DNA of 64,000 nt from Flavobacterium sp. JAS (GTDB lineage: Bacteria; Bacteroidota; Bacteroidia; Flavobacteriales; Flavobacteriaceae). The stretch spans positions 124,001 to 188,000 of the forward strand of contig NZ_JAJMOX010000011.1 of the NCBI RefSeq assembly GCF_020991455.1. Reading direction: 5' to 3'. This document shows positions 1 through 9,551 of the stretch, piece after piece. Numbering within the stretch: the stretch's first letter is position 1; the number at the start of each line of letters is the position of its first letter. The position numbers and the translations under genes were made by a program. Below the pieces are notes generated by a model. It did no database searches, had not been told where the DNA came from, and saw nothing but the letters and a program-made list of their open reading frames with translations.

Positions 1-2956
1 CACGCTCAGAATTACTTCCTTTTTCACGAATAATAGCAGCTTTTGGTCTTGGTTTTGAAGCATCGATTACTGGTTTTTTTCCTGTAAAGTGTGATGGGAA
101 AGTATATTGTAAAACTTGATTTTTATAGTTTTCAAAACGTGCTTTAGCAGTTCCGTTTTTAGATTGTTTTTGATCTAATAAATAAGAAGTTTCAAACCAA
201 ATGTCTCTGTAAGTTGGAATGTCTAATTTATATTCTCCAAATTCTAAAGTTGCAGTACTTTTAACTGAACCAATTTTGAAGAATTCGATATTGTTAGCTT
301 TCAATTTAACTTCAACAGCTGAATCTGCTTTTGCCTGGAAAACGATTCCGATGTTTTCAGCGAAAAGGATTTTCAAAAGGTCTTTTTCCGCGAAAGCGCT
401 AAAATCAATTTTTGCTCCAAGATTAACATCAGCAAAACACAATTCTAATAAAGTAGTGATTAATCCACCGCTTCCGATATCGTGACCTGCAAGAATTTGG
501 TTTTCACCGATTAATTCCTGAATAGTATTAAAAGCATTTTTGAAGAAAGAAGCATCTTTTATAGTAGAAGTTTCATTTCCGATTGTGTTTCTAATTTGTG
601 CAAAAGACGAACCTCCTAATTTGAAATCATCCTGAGACAAATTGATATAATAAATTGAATCTCCGTTTTTCTGTAAAACAGGTTCAACTACTTTTCTAAT
701 ATCTGTACAGTTTCCTCCAGCCGAAATAATAACCGTTCCCGGCGCAATTACTTCGTCGTTTGGATATTTTTGTTTCATCGAAAGTGAATCTTTTCCTGTT
801 GGAATATTGATTCCCAATTCGATTGCAAATTCAGAACAGCCTTCAACAGCGGTGTATAAACGAGCATCTTCACCTTCGTTTTTACAAGCCCACATCCAGT
901 TTGCAGATAATGAAATTCCTTTTAAACCATCTTTAATTGGCGCCCAAACAATGTTTGATAACGATTCTGCAATAGCATTTCTACTTCCTGCAACCGGATC
1001 AATCAAAGCCGAAATAGGAGCGTGCCCAATAGAAGTTGCGATTCCTTCTTTTCCTAAATAATCCAGAGCCATAACTCCAACATTATTTAAAGGTAATTGC
1101 AATGGACCTGCATTTTGTTGTTTCGCTACTTTTCCACCCACACAACGGTCAACTTTATTCGTTAACCAGTCTTTTGAGGCAACAGCTTCAAGACGTAAAA
1201 CATCTTGTAAATATTTTTCGAAATCTGCCTTGTCATAAGAAACATCAGCATATTTTCTATCGATAGTTTTATCGGTCATAACTGTTTTAGGAGAACTTCC
1301 GAAGAAATCTTCTAAAGCATAATCCATCGGTTTTAAACCAGTAGATTTTGATTCGAAAGTAAAACGGTGATCTCCCGTTACATCTCCAACCTGATACATT
1401 GGCGAACGCTCTCTGTCAGCAATTCTTTGTAATGTATCAATATCTTTTTGACCAATAACCAATCCCATTCTTTCCTGAGATTCGTTACCAATAATTTCTT
1501 TTGCAGAAAGAGTAGGATCTCCAACCGGTAATTTATCCAAATCGATTAAACCTCCCGTTTCTTCCACCAATTCAGAAAGACAGTTTAAGTGTCCTCCAGC
1601 TCCGTGATCGTGAATAGAAACAATTGGGTTGTGATCGCTTTCTACCAAACCACGAATGGCATTGGCAGCACGTTTTTGCATTTCAGGATTAGAACGTTGG
1701 ATCGCATTTAATTCAATTCCTGAACCAAAAGCTCCAGTATCTGCAGATGATACCGCAGCTCCACCCATTCCGATTCTATAATTTTCTCCACCAAGAATAA
1801 CGATTTTATCGCCTTCTTGTGGTTTCTTTTTAATAGCCTGATCTAATTTTCCGTAACCAATTCCACCCGCTTGCATGATTACTTTATCGTAACCAATTTT
1901 ACGGTCGTTTTCTGAATGTTCGAAAGTTAAAACTGAACCTGTGATTAACGGTTGACCGAATTTATTTCCAAAATCAGAAGCTCCATTTGAAGCTTTGATC
2001 AAAATATCCATTGGAGTTTGGTACAACCATTTTCTTTCTTCAACAGCATTTTCCCATTTTCTATCATTATTCAAACGTGAATATGAAGTCATGTAAACTG
2101 CAGTTCCTGCTAATGGCAATGAACCTTGACCACCTGCAAGACGGTCACGAATTTCTCCTCCTGATCCAGTTGCAGCTCCGTTGAAAGGCTCTACAGTTGT
2201 TGGGAAATTGTGTGTTTCTGCTTTTAAAGATAAAACCGAATCAAATTCTTTTATTTCGTAATAATCAGGTTTGTCAGCTGTTTTTGGTGCAAACTGCTGC
2301 ACTTTTGGTCCTTTTACAAAAGCAACATTGTCTTTGTAAGCAGATACTATATCGTTAGGATTTTCCTGTGATGTTTTTTTGATTAATTTGAAAAGAGAAG
2401 TTTCTTTTTCTTCACCGTCAATAACAAATGTTCCGTTGAAAATTTTGTGACGACAGTGTTCTGAATTTGCCTGTGAGAAAGCAAAAATCTCAGAGTCAGT
2501 TAACTTTCTTCCTAGTTTTACAGCAAGATTATCTAAGTAATCTACTTCTTCCTGGCTTAAAGCCAAACCTTCAACTTTATTGTAAGTAGCAATATCATCG
2601 ATTTCCAAAATTGGTTCCGGCTGAACGTTGATAGTAAAAATTTCCTGATCTAATTGAGGGAATTTTTGAAAAAGCATCGGATCAAAATCAGTAAAGTCTT
2701 CCGTTGCCGGATGAAATTCTTCAATTCTGATGATGCCCGGAATACCCATATTTTGAGTAATTTCTACAGCATTTGTACTCCAAGGCGTGATCATAGTGGC
2801 ACGAGGACCAACAAAAAAATCCGACAAGGCGGATTTTTCGATCTTATTAGAGTTGGCAAAAAGCCAGTTTAGTTTTGAAATGTCTTGAGCCGAAATTTCG
2901 TTTTGCGTTTGTACTGCAAAAACAGTTTTGCTTTGGTTTTCAAAGAAATGGATCAT
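1..2956 (-). CDS. purL: Phosphoribosylformylglycinamidine synthase, 3' end outside window
   Basis: Fourth step of purine synthesis: converts FGAR to FGAM using ATP and glutamine in the cytoplasm. I translated the minus strand from the ATG at 2956 and got about 985 uninterrupted codons. They include the family motifs SEHCRHKIFNG, KAETHNFPTT, GSGGEIRDR and PTGKDSLSMK. The reading ends in RPKAAIIREKGSNSER, where the C-terminal glutamine amidotransferase domain begins, so this is the large single-chain PurL and only that domain is missing, because of the window edge. A strong promoter lies about 25-30 bases upstream. Short plus-strand ORFs inside it are shadows. Confidence 0.96.
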   Translation of the reverse strand, partial: MIHFFENQSKTVFAVQTQNEISAQDISKLNWLFANSNKIEKSALSDFFVGPRATMITPWSTNAVEITQNMGIPGIIRIEEFHPATEDFTDFDPMLFQKFPQLDQEIFTINVQPEPILEIDDIATYNKVEGLALSQEEVDYLDNLAVKLGRKLTDSEIFAFSQANSEHCRHKIFNGTFVIDGEEKETSLFKLIKKTSQENPNDIVSAYKDNVAFVKGPKVQQFAPKTADKPDYYEIKEFDSVLSLKAETHNFPTTVEPFNGAATGSGGEIRDRLAGGQGSLPLAGTAVYMTSYSRLNNDRKWENAVEERKWLYQTPMDILIKASNGASDFGNKFGQPLITGSVLTFEHSENDRKIGYDKVIMQAGGIGYGKLDQAIKKKPQEGDKIVILGGENYRIGMGGAAVSSADTGAFGSGIELNAIQRSNPEMQKRAANAIRGLVESDHNPIVSIHDHGAGGHLNCLSELVEETGGLIDLDKLPVGDPTLSAKEIIGNESQERMGLVIGQKDIDTLQRIADRERSPMYQVGDVTGDHRFTFESKSTGLKPMDYALEDFFGSSPKTVMTDKTIDRKYADVSYDKADFEKYLQDVLRLEAVASKDWLTNKVDRCVGGKVAKQQNAGPLQLPLNNVGVMALDYLGKEGIATSIGHAPISALIDPVAGSRNAIAESLSNIVWAPIKDGLKGISLSANWMWACKNEGEDARLYTAVEGCSEFAIELGINIPTGKDSLSMKQKYPNDEVIAPGTVIISAGGNCTDIRKVVEPVLQKNGDSIYYINLSQDDFKLGGSSFAQIRNTIGNETSTIKDASFFKNAFNTIQELIGENQILAGHDIGSGGLITTLLELCFADVNLGAKIDFSAFAEKDLLKILFAENIGIVFQAKADSAVEVKLKANNIEFFKIGSVKSTATLEFGEYKLDIPTYRDIWFETSYLLDQKQSKNGTAKARFENYKNQVLQYTFPSHFTGKKPVIDASKPRPKAAIIREKGSNSER

Positions 2957-2985
2957 TGTGATGTGTAGTTTGTTGTATTGAAGTG

Positions 2986-3017
2986 CAAATTTAGTTTAAA
3001 TAAATAGTAAGCGCAAA
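2986..3017 (-). promoter_or_regulatory. purL promoter (Bacteroidota type)
   Basis: On the minus strand the sequence reads TTTG (3017-3014), then 20 bases, then TAAATTTG (2993-2986). This is a full match to the -33/-7 consensus used by the primary sigma factor in Bacteroidota. It predicts a start near 2980 and a short leader before the ATG at 2956. Confidence 0.75.
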
Positions 3018-3090
3018 TTTGAAAACAAACTCTTTTGAAAAAGTTTTTGTTAAATCTCGCAAAGACGCGAAGTCGCAAAGTTTTTTTGTT

Positions 3091-3201
3091 TCACGCAGAT
3101 TTGGCAGATTAAGCAGATTTAAATTGATTGGAATTTTATTTTAAATCTGCGTGAATTTTTTATTCAGTTCTTTATCTGCTTAATCTGCCAAATCTGCGAG
3201 A
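3091..3201. repeat. Intergenic inverted repeat, cacgcagatt/gcagatt words
   Basis: A left arm at 3091-3120 (cacgcagatttggcagatta and on) has a matching reverse complement at 3173-3201, and a second partial match (aaatctgcgtga) at 3143-3154. Degenerate cgcaaagacgcgaagtcgca words precede it (3056-3080). It lies between purL and the endonuclease gene and holds no gene. The same word family recurs near 5.3 and 30.4 kb. Confidence 0.7.
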
Positions 3202-3230
3202 GAACTTATTTTAAAATTTTTGTAAAACAA

Positions 3231-3256
3231 AAAAAGCGGCAATATTGCCGCTTTTT
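3231..3256 (-). terminator. Terminator of the endonuclease gene
   Basis: A perfect palindrome of two 12-base arms, aaaaagcggcaa and ttgccgcttttt, around a 2-base centre. It sits 25 bases past the stop codon at 3281. The A/T tails on both sides make it look like a bidirectional intrinsic terminator. Confidence 0.85.
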
Positions 3257-3280
3257 AATGTAGTAAGCACTCGTTTTTAA

Positions 3281-5137
3281 TTAGTTGATAATGATCTTTT
3301 TATTAAAAGTTTCAGAACCTTTATTAACACGAACAATGTAGATGCCTTTTGGCAAATTATTTATCGTAGATAATGAATCAGTGATATTTGATTTCTCAAA
3401 TACTTTCTGACCTAATATTGAAATTATCTCGATAGAATAGGGTGCTTCTATAGTGTTAAAATATATGTTGAAGTTTCCGTTAGACGGATTTGGATATAAA
3501 ATTATTCCTTTAAAATCAAGAGAAGTTTCTGTCGCTGTTTCAAGAGCTGTATCTCTCACTAGTTTCGCTCCTAAATTTGAACATGTATCTGCAGTGAATG
3601 AATCCCATTGAGATGCCAAATTAAAAGTTGTGCTTGGAGCAGTAACGGTCGATTTTCTTCTTAAAGTAACATCTATGGCAAAATTTGCAGTCCCGCCATT
3701 AAAAGTTCCGATGATATCTATAAGAACTCCGTTTTTGAATAAACCAACAGCATCATTTCCGTTAAAAGCTAATTCTGTAGCAGTTGTCGAAATGTTTGCT
3801 GAGCTTGTTGGATAACAGCTTGAAGCCATTAAACTATTTACAATCGTAAATTTACTTCCGCTAGCTAATGTTCCGCTCAAAGCTAAACCTGTGCTCCATG
3901 ATCCGGCGCCATTCGTTTGTTTTTTTACGGTATAAGCAGATAAACTTACAGAAGCACCGGTGTTATTGGCAATTTCTAACGCTTTATTGTTTCCCGAACC
4001 TTCAATGTATTCAGAGAAAAGTAAGTCAGTTGCTGTTCCGCCAGTTCCACCACTACTATTAGTTGTAACCGCGATTGTGTTGCTTAATGCAGATGTATTT
4101 CCGGCAGCATCTTTGGCACTTACATTGATATTATAACTTGTAGAAGCTGTTAAACCAGTTACAGTTGCTGTTAAACCAGTTACTGTAGTTTTTAAAACAC
4201 CATTTGAATATACATTATAACCTGTAACACCTATATTGTCTGTCGAAGCATTCCACGCAACTGTAATAGAAGTTGCTGTTTTTGTTGTAGAAGCTAAACT
4301 TGTTGGAGCAGTTGGAGCCTGAGTATCTGCAGAAGGATTCCAAATTTGATTTACATATTCAGGATGATCGATGTATGGATTTCTATTATTCTGACGGGCA
4401 TAAATTGCATTGTTTCTTGCAATTTCTCTTGCGCTTACCGGATCTTGTGCGTTCCAGGCCAAAAGTATATTCAAGAATGCAGTTGTAAAAACTTTATTGC
4501 TGGATCCGTCAAACATTGCGTATGAATACCCTGCAACAGTGTTTTCATAACGAGTTGCAAAATAAAAATACATTCTGGCAATATCCCCTTTAAATTCGTT
4601 GATAGGTTCAAAAACAGTTCCTGAATATCCTGATGTTGAATTTGGGCCTAGTTTTCCTCCGTTTTGAGAAATATAAGTTGGCGTGCTTACTACTCCGTGC
4701 GGGTAATTAGAGCGTACTCCGTTTACTTTTCCGTCGGTTGGAGTAATAAAGTGAGCATCAGAAACCATCGGAGATTGCTCATTAAATACAGATTGCGGAA
4801 TAATATGTTCTCTATTATAACAATCGCCTTCTACAGAATAACTTCCACATCTTTGCGTGGTTCCAGTACTATAATTATAAGGATCTGTTCCCGCTGGATT
4901 TTCTGAATACATGTCTAAAACAGTTCCATCATTTTCATAAAAATTATCAACATCAGAAGTTTGGTAAGTGGTGTATAAACCAGCATATCCATTGTCAGTA
5001 TGACCTTTAATAATATTGTATAATTGTGTTTTTAAAGTGTAACCTGTTCCAGTTGCAGTACTGTAATAACCGGACGGAATTTGGGCAAAAGTTGCCGTAA
5101 AAACGAATAATAATAGAAAAGAGTAGAGTTTTTTCAT
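3281..5137 (-). CDS. Secreted endonuclease I family nuclease with FN3, lamin-tail and T9SS sorting domains
   Basis: Predicted extracellular nuclease of the EndoI/NucM family. Residues 1-18 are a signal peptide ending near TFAQ. About 20-265 are the nuclease domain, with the DCYNREHIIPQS motif of the beta-beta-alpha-metal active site. About 270-358 are a fibronectin type III domain, about 365-520 a lamin-tail-like domain (LLFSEYIEGSGNNKALEI), and about 540-618 a Por-type sorting domain (ILYPNPSNGNFNIYF ... GIYIVRV). The tail implies export by the type IX system and surface attachment or release. Plausible roles are extracellular DNA degradation for phosphate or nucleosides, or competition; these roles are inferred. 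Confidence 0.93.
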   Translation of the reverse strand: MKKLYSFLLLFVFTATFAQIPSGYYSTATGTGYTLKTQLYNIIKGHTDNGYAGLYTTYQTSDVDNFYENDGTVLDMYSENPAGTDPYNYSTGTTQRCGSYSVEGDCYNREHIIPQSVFNEQSPMVSDAHFITPTDGKVNGVRSNYPHGVVSTPTYISQNGGKLGPNSTSGYSGTVFEPINEFKGDIARMYFYFATRYENTVAGYSYAMFDGSSNKVFTTAFLNILLAWNAQDPVSAREIARNNAIYARQNNRNPYIDHPEYVNQIWNPSADTQAPTAPTSLASTTKTATSITVAWNASTDNIGVTGYNVYSNGVLKTTVTGLTATVTGLTASTSYNINVSAKDAAGNTSALSNTIAVTTNSSGGTGGTATDLLFSEYIEGSGNNKALEIANNTGASVSLSAYTVKKQTNGAGSWSTGLALSGTLASGSKFTIVNSLMASSCYPTSSANISTTATELAFNGNDAVGLFKNGVLIDIIGTFNGGTANFAIDVTLRRKSTVTAPSTTFNLASQWDSFTADTCSNLGAKLVRDTALETATETSLDFKGIILYPNPSNGNFNIYFNTIEAPYSIEIISILGQKVFEKSNITDSLSTINNLPKGIYIVRVNKGSETFNKKIIIN

Positions 5138-5204
5138 AAAACGTAGGTTTAAGATTTGGGTTAATAATAAATTGATTTTTAGTGAGTTAATTTATTAATT
5201 GTAA

Positions 5205-5212
5205 CAAATCTA
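5205..5212 (-). promoter_or_regulatory. Candidate -7 element of the endonuclease gene
   Basis: The minus strand reads TAGATTTG, a match to TAnnTTTG, about 68 bases upstream of the start at 5137. I see no clear TTTG at the right distance upstream, so this is tentative. Confidence 0.35.
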
Positions 5213-5284
5213 GTATTTTTATGAATGTGTTGCGTTAAGGGAAGATTATTTTTAGATATATTTTCTTACGGTGGATTTTGGCTG

Positions 5285-5455
5285 CGAAGGCGCTAAGATG
5301 CAAGGTTTTTTTCTTGCCACGAAGTCGCTAAGACGCATAGTTTTATTTTGTTTTCTCATTTTATGTCATTTCTCCTTCGTCGAAATTGACAAACATTATG
5401 CTTAAAATAATAATTTTCAGAAAAAATCTTCGTGTCTTAGCGTCTTATTGGCAAA
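5285..5455. repeat. Intergenic inverted repeat, cgctaagacgc words
   Basis: Between the endonuclease and lipoprotein genes. gccacgaagtcgctaagacg (about 5316-5335) is mirrored by cgtgtcttagcgtcttattg (about 5431-5450), with a further degenerate copy (cgaaggcgctaagatgc) near 5284-5301. No gene is visible in the 322-base gap. The arms sit just past the stop of the lipoprotein gene at 5460, so the RNA would fold at its 3' end. Confidence 0.65.
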
Positions 5456-5459
5456 ACAA

Positions 5460-6971
5460 TTACTTAGGAAAAACAGCACTCTGATAAGCGCCCAAATCTG
5501 GTGGAGAGGTTCTTGTAGCTCCAATAATATCTAAAGAAATGATATACGTCTGATTTCCTTTCGCGAAAGCGGACGACGTATTATCGATATTGAATTTATT
5601 ATTTGAGGCATCGTAAAACTTAGGATTTTCATTTAGAATAATCTGATTGTAATGAACAGGATCAGTTTTAAACTGATAATCAGGATTTGTTGAGGAACTG
5701 CTAAATTTTAATAGACAATTGTTTAATTGATATATAAATGGCGCATTGGTATTTTTGCTCAAATTAAATTCATTGGTATTTGAACCATAAATAATACAAT
5801 TATTGAAAGTTGCCTGAGTCAACGGATTGGTTTCCGGAGTCGCACCGGCTAAACTATTGCTTAAATTCACAGCGAATTGTGAACTTGACCAATTGTTATT
5901 GAAAGTACAATGCGTAAAAAGATAGTTTCCACCGTAAACACAGGATAAACTTGCTAAACCTGTGTAATTAATTACAATGTTTTCACCATTAATTTTGGCA
6001 TTTTGAGCTTGAATCCCATATTCGGCACAATTGTAAATCTGAGTATTTTTAATTTGAATTTTGGTATTGTCTTGACCTTTAATGTCTAAACCTGTAATGG
6101 CATTTTTTAAGGTCAGATGATTTATAGAATGATTGGTGCTTCCGTTTGATAGTATTACAGATTTCCATTGTCCGGGAATATCATCGTACAGCGATTCTAA
6201 TCGATCACCTTCAAAAACAACTTCATTTTCTAGTTTTTCGGTTGTAGAAACAGTTCCGTTAATCTGTAACGAAGCTTTATTGTCGACATAAAGTCCTGAA
6301 TGGGCATGAAAAAATACTCGTGCTCCGGCGTTAAAAGTCACAGTTTTGCTTTGCGGAACTCCTGCATAACCATAAATTATATACGGTTTTTTATTGGTAA
6401 AAATCAATTCATTTCCGTTAACAGGATCAGTTTCATTTAGATAAAAACCATCGACATCTTTACCTTCTATTTTAATTTTCTCTTTAGTTCCGTCAGCATT
6501 TTGTTTTGGATAAAGAAAAACGGCATCTTGTATTAGTGTTACCAATGCAACTTCCTGAAGATTTGCACCGCTGTCAAATTGAATTTCATCGGTATATAAA
6601 AAATCAGTTGGGTTAGCATCTGTAATATCGGCGGTGGTTTCTATAAAAATATACAAACTGTCTTTCGCTAAAAGCGTAACATTATTGAAGATTTTGCCAT
6701 TGTTTCCGCTCATTCCGTCAACTGTCATTCGGTATTTTGAACTTAAACCTTTTTTGAACTGAACTGTCGGAATCGAAATATCGTTTTTGCTTCTGTTGTA
6801 CACTTTAAGTTGGTACGTACTCGAACCAATATTTTTAAAAACAGTATCCAGATAAACGGTGTCTTTTGAAAACTTTAAATCTCCGGAACTGGCAACAGTA
6901 TCAAAATCTGTTCGACAAGAACTGAGTGCTAAAAGTATACCGAAAATAAGGAGTGCAAAATAGTGACGCAT
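5460..6971 (-). CDS. Lipoprotein with right-handed beta-helix repeats
   Basis: 503 residues. The start MRHYFALLIFGILLALSSC gives a lipobox with Cys19, so the mature protein is probably a lipoprotein. About 30-150 look like a beta-rich domain. About 210-460 show short repeated Asn-rich rungs (LKNAITGLDIKGQDNTKI, NTQIYNCAEYGIQAQNAKI, FNNCIIYGSN) of parallel beta-helix proteins. No catalytic residues can be named. Proteins of this shape in Bacteroidota are often cell-surface or carbohydrate-related, but the function here is unknown. It stands alone between two repeat-rich gaps. Confidence 0.8.
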   Translation of the reverse strand: MRHYFALLIFGILLALSSCRTDFDTVASSGDLKFSKDTVYLDTVFKNIGSSTYQLKVYNRSKNDISIPTVQFKKGLSSKYRMTVDGMSGNNGKIFNNVTLLAKDSLYIFIETTADITDANPTDFLYTDEIQFDSGANLQEVALVTLIQDAVFLYPKQNADGTKEKIKIEGKDVDGFYLNETDPVNGNELIFTNKKPYIIYGYAGVPQSKTVTFNAGARVFFHAHSGLYVDNKASLQINGTVSTTEKLENEVVFEGDRLESLYDDIPGQWKSVILSNGSTNHSINHLTLKNAITGLDIKGQDNTKIQIKNTQIYNCAEYGIQAQNAKINGENIVINYTGLASLSCVYGGNYLFTHCTFNNNWSSSQFAVNLSNSLAGATPETNPLTQATFNNCIIYGSNTNEFNLSKNTNAPFIYQLNNCLLKFSSSSTNPDYQFKTDPVHYNQIILNENPKFYDASNNKFNIDNTSSAFAKGNQTYIISLDIIGATRTSPPDLGAYQSAVFPK

Positions 6972-7099
6972 TTAAAATCTTTTTCTGTAAAAATAGCAAA
7001 AAACTTACATGTTTGAAGATGATTTTAAATAATAGAAATGTATTTTCTAATTTGTATCTCATCTTTTCTTTAATTTTACGATTTTAAAGCCTATTTTAA

Positions 7100-7528
7100 A
7101 TGAATTATACAAAAGAACAAATATTAGAGCGTTGCAATCAGTTTTCTAAAAACACTTTGATGGAAACGCTAAAAATTGAATATATAGATGCAGGCGAAGA
7201 TTTTTTAACTGCCAGAATGCCTGTAAATCCAAGCGTTCATCAACCTTTAGGATTATTACACGGAGGCGCTTCAGTCGCTTTGGCTGAAAGTGTTGGAAGT
7301 GCAGCTTCATTCTTTTTTATCAATCCAAAAGAACAAGAAGTTCGTGGAATCGAAATCTCTGCAAATCACTTAAAAAGTATTCGCGAAGGATTTGTTTTTG
7401 GTACAGCGCGCATCATTCATAAAGGAAGAAGTATTCATCTTTGGGAAATTAAAATTACCGATGAAGCCGGAAACCTGATTTCGCTTTGCAAATTGACCAA
7501 TATGGTTTTGGACAAAAAGAAAGAGTAG
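7100..7528 (+). CDS. Hotdog-fold thioesterase (PaaI/MenI type)
   Basis: 142 residues, the usual size of a single hotdog domain. The segment HQPLGLLHGGASVALAESVGS holds the conserved HGG after the acidic-substrate strand and the ALAE helix with the catalytic Glu position. It ends 5 bases before isochorismate synthase starts, so the two are almost certainly cotranscribed. That context suggests the 1,4-dihydroxy-2-naphthoyl-CoA hydrolase step of menaquinone synthesis; a general acyl-CoA thioesterase remains possible. Confidence 0.88.
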   Translation: MNYTKEQILERCNQFSKNTLMETLKIEYIDAGEDFLTARMPVNPSVHQPLGLLHGGASVALAESVGSAASFFFINPKEQEVRGIEISANHLKSIREGFVFGTARIIHKGRSIHLWEIKITDEAGNLISLCKLTNMVLDKKKE

Positions 7529-7533
7529 AAAAT

Positions 7534-8613
7534 ATGAATGACTTTTTCTCTACAATAAAAAAACATCAAGAGCAAAATTTACCTTTTGTAATCTATTCTA
7601 AACCTAATTCGTCAAGTATTTTTGCGTTTTTACAGCAAAATGATGCTTTATATACCGTTTCAGATTATAGCGAGAAAGGTTTTGTTTTTGCTTCTTTTGA
7701 TGAAAAACAACTGATTTTAATTCCGGAAGCAGAATCTAAAATTATTAGTGCTGAACAAACTAAAATCGATTTTGATTTTAATGAAATGGACGATACTAAT
7801 CTTGATTCAGAAGCCAAAAATCAATACGAAGATTTGGTTTCAAAAGGAATTGAAGCAATTAAAAACGACGAATTCAAAAAAGTGGTTCTTTCCAGAAGCG
7901 AGAAAATTGATTTAGCCAACTTTGATTTGAGTACCATTTTTCAGCGTTTGATTCATTTGTATCCAACGACTTTCTCCTATTGTTTTTTTCATCCTCAAAT
8001 CGGGCTTTGGATGGGAGCAACGCCGGAGCAATTACTGAAAGCGAGTGGAAATGTTTTTGAAACAACCGCTTTAGCCGGAACGCAGAAAGCGACTTTGGAA
8101 ACTGAAATTTCCTGGCAGCAAAAAGAGAAAGACGAACAACAATATGTTACTGATTTTATCGTAAAAAGATTGCGCGAAGTGGCTTCGTCTGTTGTGGTGA
8201 CAGAACCGTACAGTATCAAAGCCGGATCAATCTGGCATATCAAAACAGATATTTCGGGAGTTTTAAACGATAATTCGACTTTAGAAGAAGTTATAGATAC
8301 TTTGCATCCAACGCCGGCAGTTTGTGGCTTGCCAAAAAAGAAAGCAAAAGCGTTTATCATCGAAAACGAAAACTATGATCGAACTTTTTATACTGGTTTT
8401 CTAGGCGAATTAAACAGCAGTTTTGCTAATAAGACTGTTAGTTCTGATTTATTTGTAAATTTACGCAGCATGCAAATCCAGGATAATAAAGCAATATTAT
8501 ACATGGGCTGTGGTATTACAAAAGAAAGTATTCCTGAAAAAGAATGGGAGGAAAGCGTCAATAAATCGATGACAATGAAAAGAGTTTTGAATATAAAAAA
8601 GAGTAGCTGTTAA
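7534..8613 (+). CDS. menF: Isochorismate synthase
   Basis: Converts chorismate to isochorismate, the entry to menaquinone synthesis. The C-terminal chorismate-binding domain shows KVVLSRSEKI, GATPEQLLK, ALAGTQ, HPTPAVCGLP and NYDRTFYTGFLGE, and ends with the CGITKESIPEKEWEE helix typical of this enzyme. I start it at the ATG at 7534 (359 residues, MNDFFSTIKK), five bases after the thioesterase stop, rather than at 7486, which would overlap that gene by 43 bases. Menaquinone is the usual respiratory quinone of Flavobacteriia. A siderophore role (EntC) is less likely because no partners are nearby. Confidence 0.92.
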   Translation: MNDFFSTIKKHQEQNLPFVIYSKPNSSSIFAFLQQNDALYTVSDYSEKGFVFASFDEKQLILIPEAESKIISAEQTKIDFDFNEMDDTNLDSEAKNQYEDLVSKGIEAIKNDEFKKVVLSRSEKIDLANFDLSTIFQRLIHLYPTTFSYCFFHPQIGLWMGATPEQLLKASGNVFETTALAGTQKATLETEISWQQKEKDEQQYVTDFIVKRLREVASSVVVTEPYSIKAGSIWHIKTDISGVLNDNSTLEEVIDTLHPTPAVCGLPKKKAKAFIIENENYDRTFYTGFLGELNSSFANKTVSSDLFVNLRSMQIQDNKAILYMGCGITKESIPEKEWEESVNKSMTMKRVLNIKKSSC

Positions 8614-8623
8614 AAAGTTTCAG

Positions 8624-8740
8624 GTTTCAGGTTTCAAGTTGCACGTTCCGGATGTCAACTTGAAACCTGAAACAAAGAAAACCTGAAACATAAAATAAGA
8701 TACAGTTTTTAGTCACAGTTTACAACTTGAAACCTGAAAC
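8624..8740. repeat. 18-bp perfect inverted repeat plus third copy
   Basis: GTTTCAGGTTTCAAGTTG at 8624-8641 pairs perfectly with CAACTTGAAACCTGAAAC at 8656-8673 around a 14-base loop. The second arm recurs as a direct copy at 8723-8740. It lies between menF and bshB1 with no gene in it. The first hairpin could act as a 3' end for the men unit, though it lacks a clean T-run. Confidence 0.8.
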
Positions 8741-8758
8741 AAAAAAAAACAAAAAGAA

Positions 8759-9475
8759 ATGAAATTAGATATATTAGCCTTTGGTGCACATCCTGACGAT
8801 GTAGAATTGGGTTGTGCCGGAACAATTTTAAAAGAAGTATCTCTTGGTAAAAAAGTGGGAATCGTAGATTTAACCCGTGGTGAATTAGGTACACGCGGAA
8901 CGGCTGAGACCAGAGATGCTGAAGCAAAAGATGCAGCAAAAATATTAGGGGTTTTGGTTCGTGAAAATTTAGAGATGCGTGACGGTTTTTTTGTAAATGA
9001 CGAAAAGCACCAATTAGAAGTTATTAAGATGATCCGTAAATACAAACCTGAGATTGTATTGTGTAACGCAATAGATGATCGCCATATTGATCACGGAAAA
9101 GGAAGCAAATTAGTTTCTGATGCTTGCTTTTTATCTGGATTGATAAAAATCGAAACTTCGATCGACGGAGAGAACCAGGAAGCATGGAGACCAAAGGTGG
9201 TTTATCATTATATCCAATGGAAAAACATCCAACCGGACTTTGTAGTTGATATTACAGGTTTCGAAAAAAAGAAGATTGAAGCTGTTTCGGCGTACAAAAC
9301 GCAATTTTATGATCCAAATTCTAAAGAACCTGCTACGCCAATAACAAGTAAAAACTTCTTTGAAAGTCTAAATTATCGCGCGCAGGACTTAGGAAGGCTC
9401 GTTGGAAAAGATTTTGCAGAAGGTTTTACTGTTGAAAGGTGTTTGGCAGTCAATAGCTTAGAAAATTTGATATAA
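8759..9475 (+). CDS. bshB1: Bacillithiol biosynthesis deacetylase BshB1
   Basis: Zinc-dependent LmbE-type deacetylase that removes acetate from GlcNAc-malate to give GlcN-malate, the second step of bacillithiol synthesis. The 238 residues begin MKLDILAFGAHPDDVELGC, with the AHPDD metal motif. They continue with DLTRGELGTRG, DRHIDHGKGS (third metal ligand region) and YKTQFYD, all diagnostic of BshB1. No other bsh gene is in the window. The repeat copy at 8723-8740 ends 18 bases before the start. The next feature downstream is the tRNA-His promoter. Confidence 0.95.
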   Translation: MKLDILAFGAHPDDVELGCAGTILKEVSLGKKVGIVDLTRGELGTRGTAETRDAEAKDAAKILGVLVRENLEMRDGFFVNDEKHQLEVIKMIRKYKPEIVLCNAIDDRHIDHGKGSKLVSDACFLSGLIKIETSIDGENQEAWRPKVVYHYIQWKNIQPDFVVDITGFEKKKIEAVSAYKTQFYDPNSKEPATPITSKNFFESLNYRAQDLGRLVGKDFAEGFTVERCLAVNSLENLI

Positions 9476-9502
9476 TTTTGATGTAAATTTTTCATTTTTT
9501 TC

Positions 9503-9533
9503 TTTGGAGAAGTAAACCTTTATTGTATATTTG
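9503..9533 (+). promoter_or_regulatory. Promoter of tRNA-His copy 1
   Basis: TTTG at 9503-9506, a 19-base spacer, then TATATTTG at 9526-9533. This matches the Bacteroidota -33/-7 consensus, with the tRNA starting 19 bases after the -7 box. Confidence 0.8.
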
Positions 9534-9551
9534 CAACCGCAAAGAAAAATG

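Noticed and set aside
219-2872. Several plus-strand ORFs inside purL
   Set aside because: The minus strand gives a continuous PurL reading with conserved motifs; the plus ORFs have none.
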